Shown in pieces: positions 1-9,750 of a DNA stretch of 31,296 bases (position 1 is its first letter; every line of letters starts with the position of its first letter). A program made the translations under genes and the position numbers. Where the stretch lies: positions 1 through 31,296 of the forward strand of contig CAZIQF010000022.1 of assembly GCA_964541525.1 (NCBI GenBank), written 5' to 3'. This DNA is from UBA1737 sp964541525. GTDB lineage: Bacteria; Bacillota_I; Bacilli_A; ML615J-28; CAG-313. The notes below the pieces were generated by a model. The model was not told where the DNA came from and did not search any database. It saw only the letters and a list, made by a program, of their open reading frames with translations.

Positions 1-88
1 AAGATATAAAAATTAATTATCTAAATTCTTGATTTCTTCTTAACTAATTATATCATATTTTTTTAATCTTTGCAATGTAACTATAATA

Positions 89-122
89 AAATGTATCATA
101 AGGTTTTACTTATGATACATTT
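89..122 (-). terminator. Terminator after rpoC
   Basis: A perfect 14-bp inverted repeat (arms 89-102 and 109-122, 6-base loop) starts four bases past the rpoC stop codon. On the minus strand it is followed by a short T-rich stretch (TTTATTAT). The T-run on the other side is also strong, so it could stop transcription from both directions. It ends the rpoBC unit. The remaining bases 1-88 are AT-rich and show no gene. Confidence 0.8.
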
Positions 123-126
123 GTTT

Positions 127-3100
127 TTATAATTTTTTAATATCGTATTGAGCGATATCTTCATCGGCACTGATTGAAACTTGTTCAACTAAACCTGTAC
201 CAGCAGGAATTAAGCCACCAATGATAATATTTTCTTTTAATCCTTCTAAGCGGTCAACTTTACCACGAATCGCAGCTTCAGTTAACACTCTTGTTGTTTC
301 TTGGAATGATGCAGCAGCTAAGAATGAATCACTTCTTAGTGAAGCACGAGTAATACCAAGTACTACTGGTTTAACTGCAGGAATACGGATTCCTTTTTCA
401 CAACAATCTTTGAAGACACGATATAATTCAGGTTTAGAAATCAATGCACCTGGTAATAAATCGGTATCACCTGAGTCAATAACAACAACTTTTTGAAGCA
501 TTTGTTTAACAATGATTTCTACGTGCTTATCTGAAATTTCAACGGCAGCAGCAGTACGATAAGATTTTTGAATTTCTTTTAAGATATATTTTTCAACCTT
601 ATCTATCGATGCTACTCTTAATAATTCCTTAATATTAACCGCACCTTCAGAAATTAAATCCCCTGCATTGACATAATCACCAACTTTAACGATAGCCTTT
701 TTACCAGCATCTGTAAGATATACTTTATCGTTATTTGGAATATTACTATGGATTTTAATTTCATAACGTGAATCTTTAACAAGTTCAACTGATTCAACAA
801 CACCTTTAATTTCCGAAATAATACCTTGCCCTTTTGGAGCACGTGCTTCAAATAATTCTTGAACACGAGGAAGACCTTGAGTAATATCATCACTACCACC
901 TGCAACCCCACCTGAGTGGAAGGTACGCATTGTAAGTTGGGTACCTGGTTCACCAATTGATTGAGCAGCAACAATACCTACTACTTCGCCTTTTTCAACT
1001 AAACCAGTTGTTGAAAGGTCAGAACCATAACATTTAATACATACACCAACAGGACAGTTACATGTAAGATTAGTTCTTACTTCAACTTCTTTCACTCCTG
1101 CACTTTCGATTAATGCAGCAATATCATTAGTGATTAATTCATTTTTACCAACTAATAATGTTTTCTTACCATTAATTTTTGCATAAACAGGTTTTGAAGC
1201 AAAACGACCAGCAATACGATCTTTAATTGAAACTAATAAATCATCTTTAGGATCAAAGGTTGGGTCACTTGGATCTTTCTTATAAAGATAAGTCATAACC
1301 AATCCTTTATCAGTACCACAATCTTCAGCAGTAATGGTAATATCTTGAGAAACGTCAACTAAACGTCTAGTTAAGTAACCAGATTCAGCAGTTTTTAACG
1401 CTGTATCGGTAGAACCTTTACGGGCACCATGCGTTGAAATAAAGAAATCTGACATTGACATACCTTCTGAGAAACATGCTTTAACTGGTATTTCCATTGA
1501 TTCCCCATTTGGTTTTGCCATTAGCCCACGCATACCAGCAAGTTGAATAAAGTTGGAAGAACTACCACGGGCACCAGAGTCTGCCATCATGAAAATATCA
1601 TTTGTTGTTGCTCCTTCTTCCATGACTTTCTTAATTTCTTTTTCAATCTTATCTTTTGTTTCACTCCAAATTCTGATAACATTACGTTTACGTTCAGAGT
1701 TAAGCATTGTCCCACGTTTGTACATTGAATTATATTTTTTTACTAATTCATCTGCTTCAGCAATAATTTCATACTTATTTTCTAGAATAATAACATCAAA
1801 TGCTGAAATCGTAACACCAGAAATAGTCGAATAATAGAATCCTAAATCTTTCATCTTATCTAGTGTAAGTGAAGTTTCAGCAAGTTTGCATTGTCTAAAT
1901 ACTTCAGAAATAATAACTGATAATGTTTTCTTTTTAGCTGGTTCTCCTAGAGGCATTTTTGCAATAGCTTCTTTATAGTTAGTACCACGTTTTAAGAAAT
2001 ATTTTTCAGGTGTTCCTTCTCTTAAGTTGCTTAATGCTTTCTTAGGATCAGGTTCATTGAAGAAGACAAAGTGTTCAGGAAAAACTTGGTTGAAGATTAA
2101 TTTACCATATGTTGTAATTATATACATATCTTTTAATTCTTCATTACGTTTTTTCTTAGCCTCATAATCTGGATCTAATGGATCTAAATTAACAAATGGC
2201 TTATCGATTGCTGAACCCGGCATTACAAATCTCGTATGGAAGTCAATTTCATGATTTTCATAAGCATGTTCAACTTCAGAAATATCTTTAAATGCTTTTC
2301 CTTCACGTCCAACTACTAAAAATTTACCTACACTCGGAGCAACACCTTCTTTAACTGCAAGGTTTAATGCTTCAATATCACGATATGTTTCTTCATCATT
2401 AACAACGATAAGATTATCAAATTCAAAAACTCTTGCTTCATACGCACTATATAGTTCTTCAAAGCTATCAAAAATACGATCTGGTTGACTTCTTTCAATT
2501 GTTAAATAATAGTTACCGATAATCATATCTTGAGATGGTGTAACAACTGGTTTACCATCTTTTGGTGCTAAAATATTTTTTGATGCAAGCATTAACATTC
2601 TAGCTTCAGCTTGAGCTTCTTCTGATAATGGTACATGCACTGGCATTTGGTCACCGTCGAAATCGGCATTAAATGCGGTAGTTGATAATGGGTGCAATCT
2701 AATTGCTTTACCTTCAACTAATACTGGTTCAAAAGCTTGAATTGATAGACGGTGAAGCGTTGGAGCACGGTTTAATAGAACTGGATGTTCAACAACAATC
2801 TTTTCTAAGGCATCCATTGCTTCAGGAGCACCTCTTTCAATTAAGTCTTTAGCACGTTTAATACCAGCTTTTTCTTTTGTTGAAGCACTAATTGGCAATC
2901 CATTTGCATCAACTTGATCTAATTCAGATTCTTGATGTTTACGCAAATAACTGATAATGAAAGGTTTGAATAATGTAAGAGCCATTTCACGAGGAATACC
3001 ACATTGGTACATCTTTAAGAATGGACCTACACAAATAACCGAACGTCCTGAATAGTCAACACGTTTACCTAATAAGTTTTGACGGAAACGTCCTTGTTTA

Positions 3101-4164
3101 CCTCGAAGAATATCTGATAATGATTTTAACGGACGATTCTTGTCTTGAGCAACTTTCTTATTACGTTTAGAGTTATCAATCAAAGCATCGACTGCCTCTT
3201 GTAATAAACGTTTTTCATTTTTAGTAATTAAATCAGGTGCACCTAAATCAAATAACTTTCTTAAACGAGTGTTACGGTTAATAATACGACGATATAATTC
3301 ATTCAAATCAGTAGTCGCAAATCTGCCACCTTCAAGTTGAACCATCGGTCTTAAGTCAGGTGGAATAACTGGAATTACATCCATTACCATCCATTCAGGT
3401 TTATTTGTTGATTGTAAGAAGGCCTCAACAATTTCAAGTCTTTTAACAAGTTTTTCTTTCTTTTGTTTAGTTGCAGTTTTTAATTCAAGTCGAATTTCTT
3501 CCATGATTTTCTTTAAATCAAGGTTTTGTAATAAATACTTAATTGTCTCTGCACCAGTAGTTGCTTTGTATCTGCCATAATAACGACGTTTATACATTGC
3601 ATTTTCTTGTTCAGTAAGAATTTGACCTGGATATAATTCTTCAATATCATCATTTACATCAATGACAATGTAAGATGCAAGATATACAATTTCTTCAACT
3701 TCTTTTGTTTTCATATCTAATAAAATGGCAATTTTACTAGGGGTATTACGCAAATACCAAGTATGAACAACAGGAGCTGCTAAAGCAATGTATCCCATTC
3801 TTTCCCGACGTACTTTACTTTCTGTAAGTTCTACACCACATTTTTCACAAATACGATGTTCACCAATTACTTTACGAGCAGGTTTACCACATGCACATTG
3901 ATAATCTTTAGTCGGACCAAAAATTACTTCACAAAATAAGCCTTCACGTTCTGGTTTTTGGGTACGATAGTTAAGTGTTTCATGTTTTTTAACTTCACCT
4001 TTTAAAGTATATTCAACACTATTACCATTATCATCAATATATGTAACCTTATCTTTTTTCTTAGGATCGTAAACAAATTCACGATTTTGAAGAACAGGAT
4101 TTGCCCAAGAAATTATTTCTTCTGGTGATGCAATCCCGATTTTCATATATTTATATTTTTTCAA
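127..4164 (-). CDS. rpoC: DNA-directed RNA polymerase subunit beta'
   Basis: Largest catalytic subunit of RNA polymerase, 1345 residues. The active-site motif NADFDGD lies at residues 499-505, with the three Mg-binding aspartates at 501, 503 and 505. The N-terminal zinc site is Cys90, Cys92, Cys106 and Cys109. The second zinc site is Cys949, Cys1035, Cys1042 and Cys1045, with the same spacing as in E. coli. The trigger-loop segment around THGARKG (911-917) is intact. The start is TTG at 4162-4164, supported by GGAGG seven bases upstream; this Shine-Dalgarno lies in the 15-base gap after the rpoB stop, so the two genes are co-transcribed and probably translationally coupled. Length is in the usual range for Bacilli. 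No truncation or inserted domain is apparent. Confidence 0.99.
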   Translation of the reverse strand: MKKYKYMKIGIASPEEIISWANPVLQNREFVYDPKKKDKVTYIDDNGNSVEYTLKGEVKKHETLNYRTQKPEREGLFCEVIFGPTKDYQCACGKPARKVIGEHRICEKCGVELTESKVRRERMGYIALAAPVVHTWYLRNTPSKIAILLDMKTKEVEEIVYLASYIVIDVNDDIEELYPGQILTEQENAMYKRRYYGRYKATTGAETIKYLLQNLDLKKIMEEIRLELKTATKQKKEKLVKRLEIVEAFLQSTNKPEWMVMDVIPVIPPDLRPMVQLEGGRFATTDLNELYRRIINRNTRLRKLFDLGAPDLITKNEKRLLQEAVDALIDNSKRNKKVAQDKNRPLKSLSDILRGKQGRFRQNLLGKRVDYSGRSVICVGPFLKMYQCGIPREMALTLFKPFIISYLRKHQESELDQVDANGLPISASTKEKAGIKRAKDLIERGAPEAMDALEKIVVEHPVLLNRAPTLHRLSIQAFEPVLVEGKAIRLHPLSTTAFNADFDGDQMPVHVPLSEEAQAEARMLMLASKNILAPKDGKPVVTPSQDMIIGNYYLTIERSQPDRIFDSFEELYSAYEARVFEFDNLIVVNDEETYRDIEALNLAVKEGVAPSVGKFLVVGREGKAFKDISEVEHAYENHEIDFHTRFVMPGSAIDKPFVNLDPLDPDYEAKKKRNEELKDMYIITTYGKLIFNQVFPEHFVFFNEPDPKKALSNLREGTPEKYFLKRGTNYKEAIAKMPLGEPAKKKTLSVIISEVFRQCKLAETSLTLDKMKDLGFYYSTISGVTISAFDVIILENKYEIIAEADELVKKYNSMYKRGTMLNSERKRNVIRIWSETKDKIEKEIKKVMEEGATTNDIFMMADSGARGSSSNFIQLAGMRGLMAKPNGESMEIPVKACFSEGMSMSDFFISTHGARKGSTDTALKTAESGYLTRRLVDVSQDITITAEDCGTDKGLVMTYLYKKDPSDPTFDPKDDLLVSIKDRIAGRFASKPVYAKINGKKTLLVGKNELITNDIAALIESAGVKEVEVRTNLTCNCPVGVCIKCYGSDLSTTGLVEKGEVVGIVAAQSIGEPGTQLTMRTFHSGGVAGGSDDITQGLPRVQELFEARAPKGQGIISEIKGVVESVELVKDSRYEIKIHSNIPNNDKVYLTDAGKKAIVKVGDYVNAGDLISEGAVNIKELLRVASIDKVEKYILKEIQKSYRTAAAVEISDKHVEIIVKQMLQKVVVIDSGDTDLLPGALISKPELYRVFKDCCEKGIRIPAVKPVVLGITRASLRSDSFLAAASFQETTRVLTEAAIRGKVDRLEGLKENIIIGGLIPAGTGLVEQVSISADEDIAQYDIKKL

Positions 4165-4179
4165 AGGAATTCCTCCAAT

Positions 4180-7100
4180 CTATAGCCCACGTTTACTAGC
4201 TTGAGCCTCAGCAAATTGATCTACTAAACTTTCATTAGCAACATCTTTATCATTTTGGTCTATTAATTTAACACTCAATCCTAAACCTTGTAATTCCTTA
4301 ACCATCGCTCTAAATGCTTCTGGAACACCAGCTTCAGGAATAGGTTCACCATCAACAATTGCTTTATAAACTTTATTACGACCAATAATATCATCTGACT
4401 TGATAGTCATCATTTCTTGTAGTGTATGAGCAGCACCATATGCTTCTAGTGCCCATACTTCCATTTCCCCAAAACGTTGTCCTCCATTTTGAGCCTTACC
4501 ACCCATAGGTTGTTGTGTAACTAAAGTATATGGACCTTCGCTACGAGCATGCAATTTATCATCAACCATATGAGCTAGTTTAATCATATACATGACACCA
4601 ACTGAAATCTTATGATCAAATTGACGTCCGGTTCTACCATCATAAAGATATGTTTTACCATTTTCATCAATGATAGCACGCTTATTTCGTGAATCAGCTA
4701 AACCATCAGCGATATCTTTTTCGCGAGCTTCATTCATAATTTCAATTAAGTCTTTTTGTGTTACCCCATCAAATACTGGTGATGCAACTTTAACACCTAA
4801 TTTTTTAGCCGCCATACCTAAATGAATTTCAAGTACTTGTCCAATATTCATTCGTGATGGAACCCCTTGTGGATTTAACATGATATCAATTGGTGTACCA
4901 TCAGACATAAATGGCATATCTTCAATTGGAACAATATTTGAGATAACCCCTTTGTTTCCATGACGACCTGACATTTTGTCACCTTCAGAAATCTTACGTT
5001 TTTGAACAATATATACACGAACAACTTCATTTACTCCAGGTGGTAATTCTGCACCTGATTTACGATTGAAACGTTCAATTTTATTAACAATACCGCTACC
5101 ACCATGTGGAACTTTTAACGATGTAATTCTAACTTCTTTCGAGTTATCAGCAAATAAAGCTTGACTTAAACGTTCTTCTGGACTTGGTTCAGTTAGACCT
5201 TTTGGTGTAACTTTACCAACTAAAGTATCGCCTTCTTTTACTTCTGAACCTAGAATGATAATTCCATTTTCATCAAGATTAGCGATTGAATCTTTTGCTT
5301 CACCTTCTAAATCACGGGTAATAACTTCTTTACCTAATTTTGTGTCACGTGATTCACAAGTATATTCTTCAATATGAATTGAAGTATAAACATCATCTTG
5401 AACCATTCTTTCACTCATAATAACCGCATCTTCAAAGTTATATCCATTCCAAGTCATGAAAGCAATAACAACGTTGCGTCCTAATGCAAGTTCACCTTGT
5501 TCCATTGATTGTCCATCAGCTAAAATATCGCCAACTTTTACTTTTTCACCAGGAACAACAATTGGTCTTTGATTAGCACATGTTGAGTTATTAGAACGTT
5601 GATATTTTAGCAATGGATAAGAATGAACTTTACCATTTTCATCTCTTACATCAATTGATAAGCCATCAACTTTAACAACAATACCATTTACATCACTAAT
5701 TAACGCAACACCTGAGTCATGAGCAACCTTATACTCAATACCTGTTCCAACAAATGGAGCCTCAGGTTTAAGTAATGGTATAGCTTGTCGTTGCATATTT
5801 GCACCCATTAAAGCACGAGTTGTATCATCGTGTTCAAGGAAAGGAATACAAGCAGTACCAACAGCTACAACTTGTTTAGGTGAAACATCGACTAAATCAA
5901 TATCCATCTTTGTAAGTTCAATAAATTCAGACCCACGTCTTGCAATAACTTTGTCATCTACGATAAGTATTTCACCAGTTTCAGGATTAGTTACCATGCC
6001 AACATTTGCTTGAGCAATTGTATATTTCTCTTCATCATAGGCGTTTAGATATATAATTTCATCGGTAATCCACACTTTAGCAGGCACTTTGCCTTTTTTG
6101 TAATCTTCATCGTTTTTGTTATTCTTAACTACTAAATAAGGTGTTTCAATAAAACCAAACTTATTAGCACGAGCATAAGACGCAAGTGAGTTAATCAACC
6201 CGATATTTTGACCTTCTGGTGTTTCAACGGGACAAATACGACCATAGTGTGATGGATGTACGTCACGAACTTCAAATCCGGCACGATCACGCGAAATACC
6301 ACCTTTACCTAAAGCCGATAAACGACGTTTGTGTGTAAGTTCAGCAAGTGGATTAATTTGATCCATAAACTGACTTAATTGACTTGTGCCAAAGAATTCT
6401 TGAATTGTTGCAACTAAAGGTCGGTTATTTATCAAAGTTTGTGGTGAAACATTTTTAACTTCCACCGCTGTTGACATTCGATCACGAATATTTTTTTCAA
6501 GTTTAATAAAACCTGTTCTAAATTCGTTTTGAAGTAATTCACCAATTAAACGTAATCTTCTGTTTCCTAAATGGTCAATATCATCAATACGACCAACATT
6601 AACATGAAGATTAAAGAAATATGAAATTGTTGCAAAAATATCTGATAATACAACATGACAGGCAGTTTCTCTTTGGTCATTACCTAATAATCTAACTTTT
6701 ACTTCACCTTCAGTTGTTTTAACAATAACATCTAATGTTTCTAAAACAACGCTATTGCCTTCTAACATAAGTTCATATTCATATGTCTTACGGAAGTGTT
6801 CACGATTATTATTTAAGATTTCAACTGTATCAACAACTTGACCATCAACAATAGCTCGACGTGAAATTTCAGTACCCTCACTTAATATAATTTCACCAGT
6901 TTCAATATTAACTAAATCTTCAGCTAAACGATTACCAATCGCACGTTTAACAACATCTAATTTATCATTAACTTTATATCTACCTACATTAGCCAAATCA
7001 TAACGACGAACTTCAAACAATCTACTTGCAATAAATTTACGAGCAGTATCTGCAGAAGTTTTTTCACCTTGACGAAGATTATTATATAGTGCTTCAATCG

Positions 7101-7839
7101 CATCATCTTCACCAAAGCTTTCATCTTTATTAGCAGAGTTATCAAAAAGTGTAAGTAATTTTTGTGGAACAGGATATTTATCAGAATCTTTACCAATAAA
7201 TAAGTCAACCATATCTGAATTACCAGGAACACCTAATGCACGGATAAATGTTACAAGTGGTATTTTTCGATTTCGGTCAATCTTTGCGTACCAAATATCT
7301 TTAGTTCCCATTTCAAACTCAATCCAAATACCACGTGTTGGAATAATTTGACCTGTAAATAGCGATTGACCAGATTTTTTATCCACCTCTTTAGAAAAGA
7401 AAACACCTGCAGAACGAACAATTTGAGTAACAATAACACGTTCTGAACCATGAATAATAAACGTACCCGATGGTGTCATCATTGGGAAATCTCCCATAAA
7501 TACTTTATCTTCTTTAAGTTCTCCAGTTTCTTTATTTTCTAAAGCAACTTTACAATATAATTGACGAGAATAATTGATATTATGCATCTTAGCTTCTTGA
7601 ATAGTATACTTAGGTTCACTAAATTCATGTTCTAAGAAATTTAATTCAAATTTTTCACCATCGCCATGATCTTTAATAGGTGATAATTCTCTAAATAGTG
7701 TAGCAAGACCTTCTCCTAATAACCATTTAAAGGATTCAGTTTGCACTTCAATTAAGTTAGGTAAATCAACATTAGTTTGAACACGTGCATAATTTCGTCT
7801 AACGTTCTTTCTACCATATTGAACATTTTTGTAACTCAA
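4180..7839 (-). CDS. rpoB: DNA-directed RNA polymerase subunit beta
   Basis: Second catalytic subunit of RNA polymerase, 1219 residues from the chosen start. The open frame extends further upstream, but the only good ribosome site (AGGTGGAG, 7844-7851) serves a TTG codon at 7837-7839, giving MSYKNVQYGRKNVRRNYARV. The upstream residues look like translated leader. The rifampicin region is present (GTSQLSQFMDQ, then HKRRLSALG), with His503 and Ser508 matching E. coli His526 and Ser531. Two changes stand out: Ile495 where E. coli has Asn518, and Lys512 where most bacteria have Pro535. C-terminal blocks such as MSGRHGNKGV and QPMGGKAQNGGQRFGEMEVWA are conserved. It is the first gene of the rpoBC unit, with its own promoter at 7923-7951. 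Confidence 0.98.
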   Translation of the reverse strand: MSYKNVQYGRKNVRRNYARVQTNVDLPNLIEVQTESFKWLLGEGLATLFRELSPIKDHGDGEKFELNFLEHEFSEPKYTIQEAKMHNINYSRQLYCKVALENKETGELKEDKVFMGDFPMMTPSGTFIIHGSERVIVTQIVRSAGVFFSKEVDKKSGQSLFTGQIIPTRGIWIEFEMGTKDIWYAKIDRNRKIPLVTFIRALGVPGNSDMVDLFIGKDSDKYPVPQKLLTLFDNSANKDESFGEDDAIEALYNNLRQGEKTSADTARKFIASRLFEVRRYDLANVGRYKVNDKLDVVKRAIGNRLAEDLVNIETGEIILSEGTEISRRAIVDGQVVDTVEILNNNREHFRKTYEYELMLEGNSVVLETLDVIVKTTEGEVKVRLLGNDQRETACHVVLSDIFATISYFFNLHVNVGRIDDIDHLGNRRLRLIGELLQNEFRTGFIKLEKNIRDRMSTAVEVKNVSPQTLINNRPLVATIQEFFGTSQLSQFMDQINPLAELTHKRRLSALGKGGISRDRAGFEVRDVHPSHYGRICPVETPEGQNIGLINSLASYARANKFGFIETPYLVVKNNKNDEDYKKGKVPAKVWITDEIIYLNAYDEEKYTIAQANVGMVTNPETGEILIVDDKVIARRGSEFIELTKMDIDLVDVSPKQVVAVGTACIPFLEHDDTTRALMGANMQRQAIPLLKPEAPFVGTGIEYKVAHDSGVALISDVNGIVVKVDGLSIDVRDENGKVHSYPLLKYQRSNNSTCANQRPIVVPGEKVKVGDILADGQSMEQGELALGRNVVIAFMTWNGYNFEDAVIMSERMVQDDVYTSIHIEEYTCESRDTKLGKEVITRDLEGEAKDSIANLDENGIIILGSEVKEGDTLVGKVTPKGLTEPSPEERLSQALFADNSKEVRITSLKVPHGGSGIVNKIERFNRKSGAELPPGVNEVVRVYIVQKRKISEGDKMSGRHGNKGVISNIVPIEDMPFMSDGTPIDIMLNPQGVPSRMNIGQVLEIHLGMAAKKLGVKVASPVFDGVTQKDLIEIMNEAREKDIADGLADSRNKRAIIDENGKTYLYDGRTGRQFDHKISVGVMYMIKLAHMVDDKLHARSEGPYTLVTQQPMGGKAQNGGQRFGEMEVWALEAYGAAHTLQEMMTIKSDDIIGRNKVYKAIVDGEPIPEAGVPEAFRAMVKELQGLGLSVKLIDQNDKDVANESLVDQFAEAQASKRGL

Positions 7840-7922
7840 AATTCTCCACCTCTTTTTATTTTTTTTGATACATGAGATATGTTTTTTGAATGCACAATAT
7901 CGCATTGTATCATATCTTACTT

Positions 7923-7951
7923 ATTTTATCAAAGAGAATAAAATTTGTCAA
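7923..7951 (-). promoter_or_regulatory. Promoter of rpoBC
   Basis: On the minus strand TTGACA (7946-7951) is followed after exactly 17 bases by TAAAAT (7923-7928), preceded by TGA. A second overlapping set, TTGATA-17-TACAAT, lies just downstream. The promoter stands directly after the terminator of the methyltransferase gene and about 85 bases before the rpoB start, so rpoBC has its own transcription start. Confidence 0.8.
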
Positions 7952-7992
7952 GTAAAATATACTTTTTTTCAGAAAATATTTGATATTTAAAA

Positions 7993-8022
7993 ATAAAAAA
8001 ACGGTAATTTACGATTTTACCG
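7993..8022 (-). terminator. Terminator overlapping the methyltransferase stop codon
   Basis: On the minus strand CGGTAA (8017-8022) pairs with TTACCG (8002-8007) across a 9-base loop, followed by TTTTTTTATTTTT. The stop codon (8009-8011) lies inside the hairpin, so translation to the end could affect its folding. It separates this gene from rpoB. Confidence 0.75.
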
Positions 8023-8605
8023 CTTTAATAATCCAATATCCTTTATCATTTGCAACCACTTCTACTTCTTTATAAACTGTTTCAAGAGCTTTTAAAGCAG
8101 ATGGAGCACCTTGCTTTTTCTGAATAACACACCACAAACTACCGCCTTTGTTTAAATGATTAATTCCATCTAATAAAATTCGATGAACAATGTTCTTACC
8201 AGCTCTAATTGGAGGATTAGTAACAATCAAATCATATGTATCATTAACATTTTGATACACATTACTTTCAAACACCTTCGCATTTTTAATTTCATTATAT
8301 TCAATCGCTTTTTCACAAAGGGCAATCGCACGCAAATTAACATCTACCATCGTAACCAAAATTTCAGGTTTTACCTTCGATATCGTTAAGCCAATAATTC
8401 CATATCCGCAGCCGACATCCAACACTTTTTTTACATTTTCCAACTCAATAGTTTTTAATAACAAATTACTACCAAAATCAATTTTTGATTTTGAAAATAC
8501 GCCACAGTCAGCAAACAATGTAATTTTGTTTTGTTTATAAAAATATTCAATTTTTTTAATTTCCGTTTTTAAATTGGGGTTGTTTTCAAAATATTGATTA
8601 GCCAT
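8009..8605 (-). CDS. Class I SAM-dependent methyltransferase, RsmC/YbxB type
   Basis: A 198-residue methyltransferase. The SAM-binding glycine motif is VLDVGCGYGIIGL (about residues 61-73) and the catalytic motif is NPPIRAGK. NPP(I/F)RAGK is the signature of the RsmC family, which methylates the exocyclic amine of guanines in 16S rRNA. The position between rplL and rpoB matches ybxB of B. subtilis. The protein is about half the length of E. coli RsmC and, like other Gram-positive members, has only the catalytic domain. Its exact target base is not established from sequence. The start is ATG at 8605 with AAAGAGG upstream. It appears to be a single-gene unit, with a terminator before it (8663-8697) and after it (7993-8022). 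Confidence 0.88.
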   Translation of the reverse strand: MANQYFENNPNLKTEIKKIEYFYKQNKITLFADCGVFSKSKIDFGSNLLLKTIELENVKKVLDVGCGYGIIGLTISKVKPEILVTMVDVNLRAIALCEKAIEYNEIKNAKVFESNVYQNVNDTYDLIVTNPPIRAGKNIVHRILLDGINHLNKGGSLWCVIQKKQGAPSALKALETVYKEVEVVANDKGYWIIKAVKS

Positions 8606-8637
8606 TTTTTCCTCTTTTTTATATATTTTATATTCTC

Positions 8638-8646
8638 ATTATATCA
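8638..8646 (-). promoter_or_regulatory. Extended -10 promoter candidate for the methyltransferase gene
   Basis: TGATATAAT on the minus strand is a perfect extended -10 (TGN-TATAAT). No good -35 is visible; the expected place overlaps the foot of the rplL terminator. It lies about 32 bases before the ATG at 8605. Confidence 0.5.
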
Positions 8647-8662
8647 TATTTTTTAAGAAGTA

Positions 8663-8697
8663 AAAAATAGTTTTTAGAAAAACTAAAAACTATTTTT
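8663..8697 (-). terminator. Terminator after rplL
   Basis: A perfect 15-bp inverted repeat (8663-8677 and 8683-8697) with a 5-base loop, 29 bases past the rplL stop. The right arm on the minus strand ends in a run of Ts followed by TTTAC. It separates rplJL from the downstream methyltransferase gene. Confidence 0.75.
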
Positions 8698-8725
8698 ATT
8701 TTAATAAAGTATAAAGATCAGTTAA

Positions 8726-9097
8726 TTATTTAACTTCTACTTCAGCGCCTACTTCTGTTAATTTGTCAGCGATAGCTTTAGCTTCTTCTGGATCAACTTT
8801 TTCTTTAACAGGTTTTGGAGCGTTGTCAACTAAGTCCTTAGCTTCTTTTAAGCCTAAACCAGTAACTTCACGAACTAATTTGATAACTGCTAATTTATTT
8901 GCACCAGCAGATTTTAAGATTACGTCAACTTCACTTGGTCCTTCAGCTTCTGCAGCAACTGCAGCACCAGCTACAGCTACAGGAGCAGCAGCACTTACAC
9001 CAAATTCTTCTTCGATAGCCTTAACTAATTCGTTTAATTCTAAAACACTCATTTCTTTAATAGCACTGATAAATTCTTCTGTACTAAATTTTGCCAT
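8726..9097 (-). CDS. rplL: 50S ribosomal protein L7/L12
   Basis: Acidic stalk protein of the large ribosomal subunit, 123 residues. An N-terminal dimerisation helix (about 1-32) is followed by an Ala-rich hinge (AAAPVAVAGAAVAAEA) and the factor-binding C-terminal domain with the conserved segment GLGLKEAKDLVD. The start is ATG with AGGAGG upstream. It lies 40 bases after rplJ and shares its leader. The + strand frame across it is a shadow. Confidence 0.98.
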   Translation of the reverse strand: MAKFSTEEFISAIKEMSVLELNELVKAIEEEFGVSAAAPVAVAGAAVAAEAEGPSEVDVILKSAGANKLAVIKLVREVTGLGLKEAKDLVDNAPKPVKEKVDPEEAKAIADKLTEVGAEVEVK

Positions 9098-9137
9098 TTC
9101 GTTTTTCCTCCTAAAATTAAATTTTTAATTTAATGAT

Positions 9138-9623
9138 TTACTTTTGTTCTGATACTGCGTTAAGAGCAACTGCAAGCGAACGAATTGGAGCTTGTAGTAC
9201 ACTTAATAACATTGAAACCATACCAAGTTTGTTTGGTAGTTTTGCAAGAGCAGCCATTTGTTTTTCATCCATATAAGCACCATTAACAATACCTGCTTTA
9301 ACAGATAATTTTTCATGGTCTTTCATGAAATCATAAACAATTTTTGCAGCTGTTACTTCATCTTGAGCAGTAACAAATGCACAAGGGCCAACTAAATGCG
9401 ATTCTACTTCTGAACAACCAATTTGTTCAGCAGCACGTCTCAATATGTTGTTTTTAACAACTTTCATTTCACAGTTTTCAGCATGTAACTTAACACGAAG
9501 TTCAGTAACTTCGGCTACAGTTAATCCTAGGTAATCAACGAATAATGTGGAACTAGCGCCATTGATTTTACTAACAACAGCTAGAACCTCGTCTTGTTTC
9601 TTAGCGATAGTCGCTTCATTCAT
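9138..9623 (-). CDS. rplJ: 50S ribosomal protein L10
   Basis: L10 anchors L7/L12 dimers to the ribosome and represses its own mRNA in many bacteria. The frame can be read from a GTG at 9632, but that codon overlaps the AGGAGGTG ribosome site (9630-9637). The ATG at 9621-9623, six bases downstream, is the sensible start and gives 161 residues beginning MNEATIAKKQDEV. The rRNA-binding N-terminal domain is recognisable (VDYLGLTVAEVTELRVKL), as is the C-terminal helix that carries L7/L12. The gene follows a structured leader at 9645-9744 and precedes rplL. Confidence 0.97.
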   Translation of the reverse strand: MNEATIAKKQDEVLAVVSKINGASSTLFVDYLGLTVAEVTELRVKLHAENCEMKVVKNNILRRAAEQIGCSEVESHLVGPCAFVTAQDEVTAAKIVYDFMKDHEKLSVKAGIVNGAYMDEKQMAALAKLPNKLGMVSMLLSVLQAPIRSLAVALNAVSEQK

Positions 9624-9644
9624 TGTTTTCACCTCCTGAAAATT

Positions 9645-9744
9645 TATTCCTTATCTATAAGGAAAGATTTGTTCCTCGGTAGGATTATGTTTTAAGTAAT
9701 AGAAACTGTCTTATTTTCTTTTACTCCTACTGTCTACGGCAGAG
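9645..9744 (-). promoter_or_regulatory. L10-type autoregulatory leader of rplJL
   Basis: The untranslated region before rplJ has nested pairings on the minus strand: GTAGGA (9725-9730) with TCCTAC (9679-9684), inside it GTAA with TTAC and AGAAA with TTTCT. The strand also carries CTGCCGTAGACAG and CCTACCGAGG. These resemble the known L10 leader of Firmicutes, where the L10-L12 complex binds the mRNA. A separate 7-bp hairpin (9647-9664) lies just before the ribosome site. Assignment rests on remembered motif resemblance, not on a covariance search. Confidence 0.65.
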
Positions 9745-9750
9745 ACTTAT

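Noticed and set aside
127..474. Possible overlap of the rpoC end with a separate + strand gene
   Set aside because: The + strand frame has no ribosome site and the rpoC C-terminus is conserved through its stop.
8763..9128. 121-codon + strand frame opposite rplL
   Set aside because: It is the mirror of the Ala-rich rplL gene, without a ribosome site. All other + strand frames also lie opposite well-supported genes.
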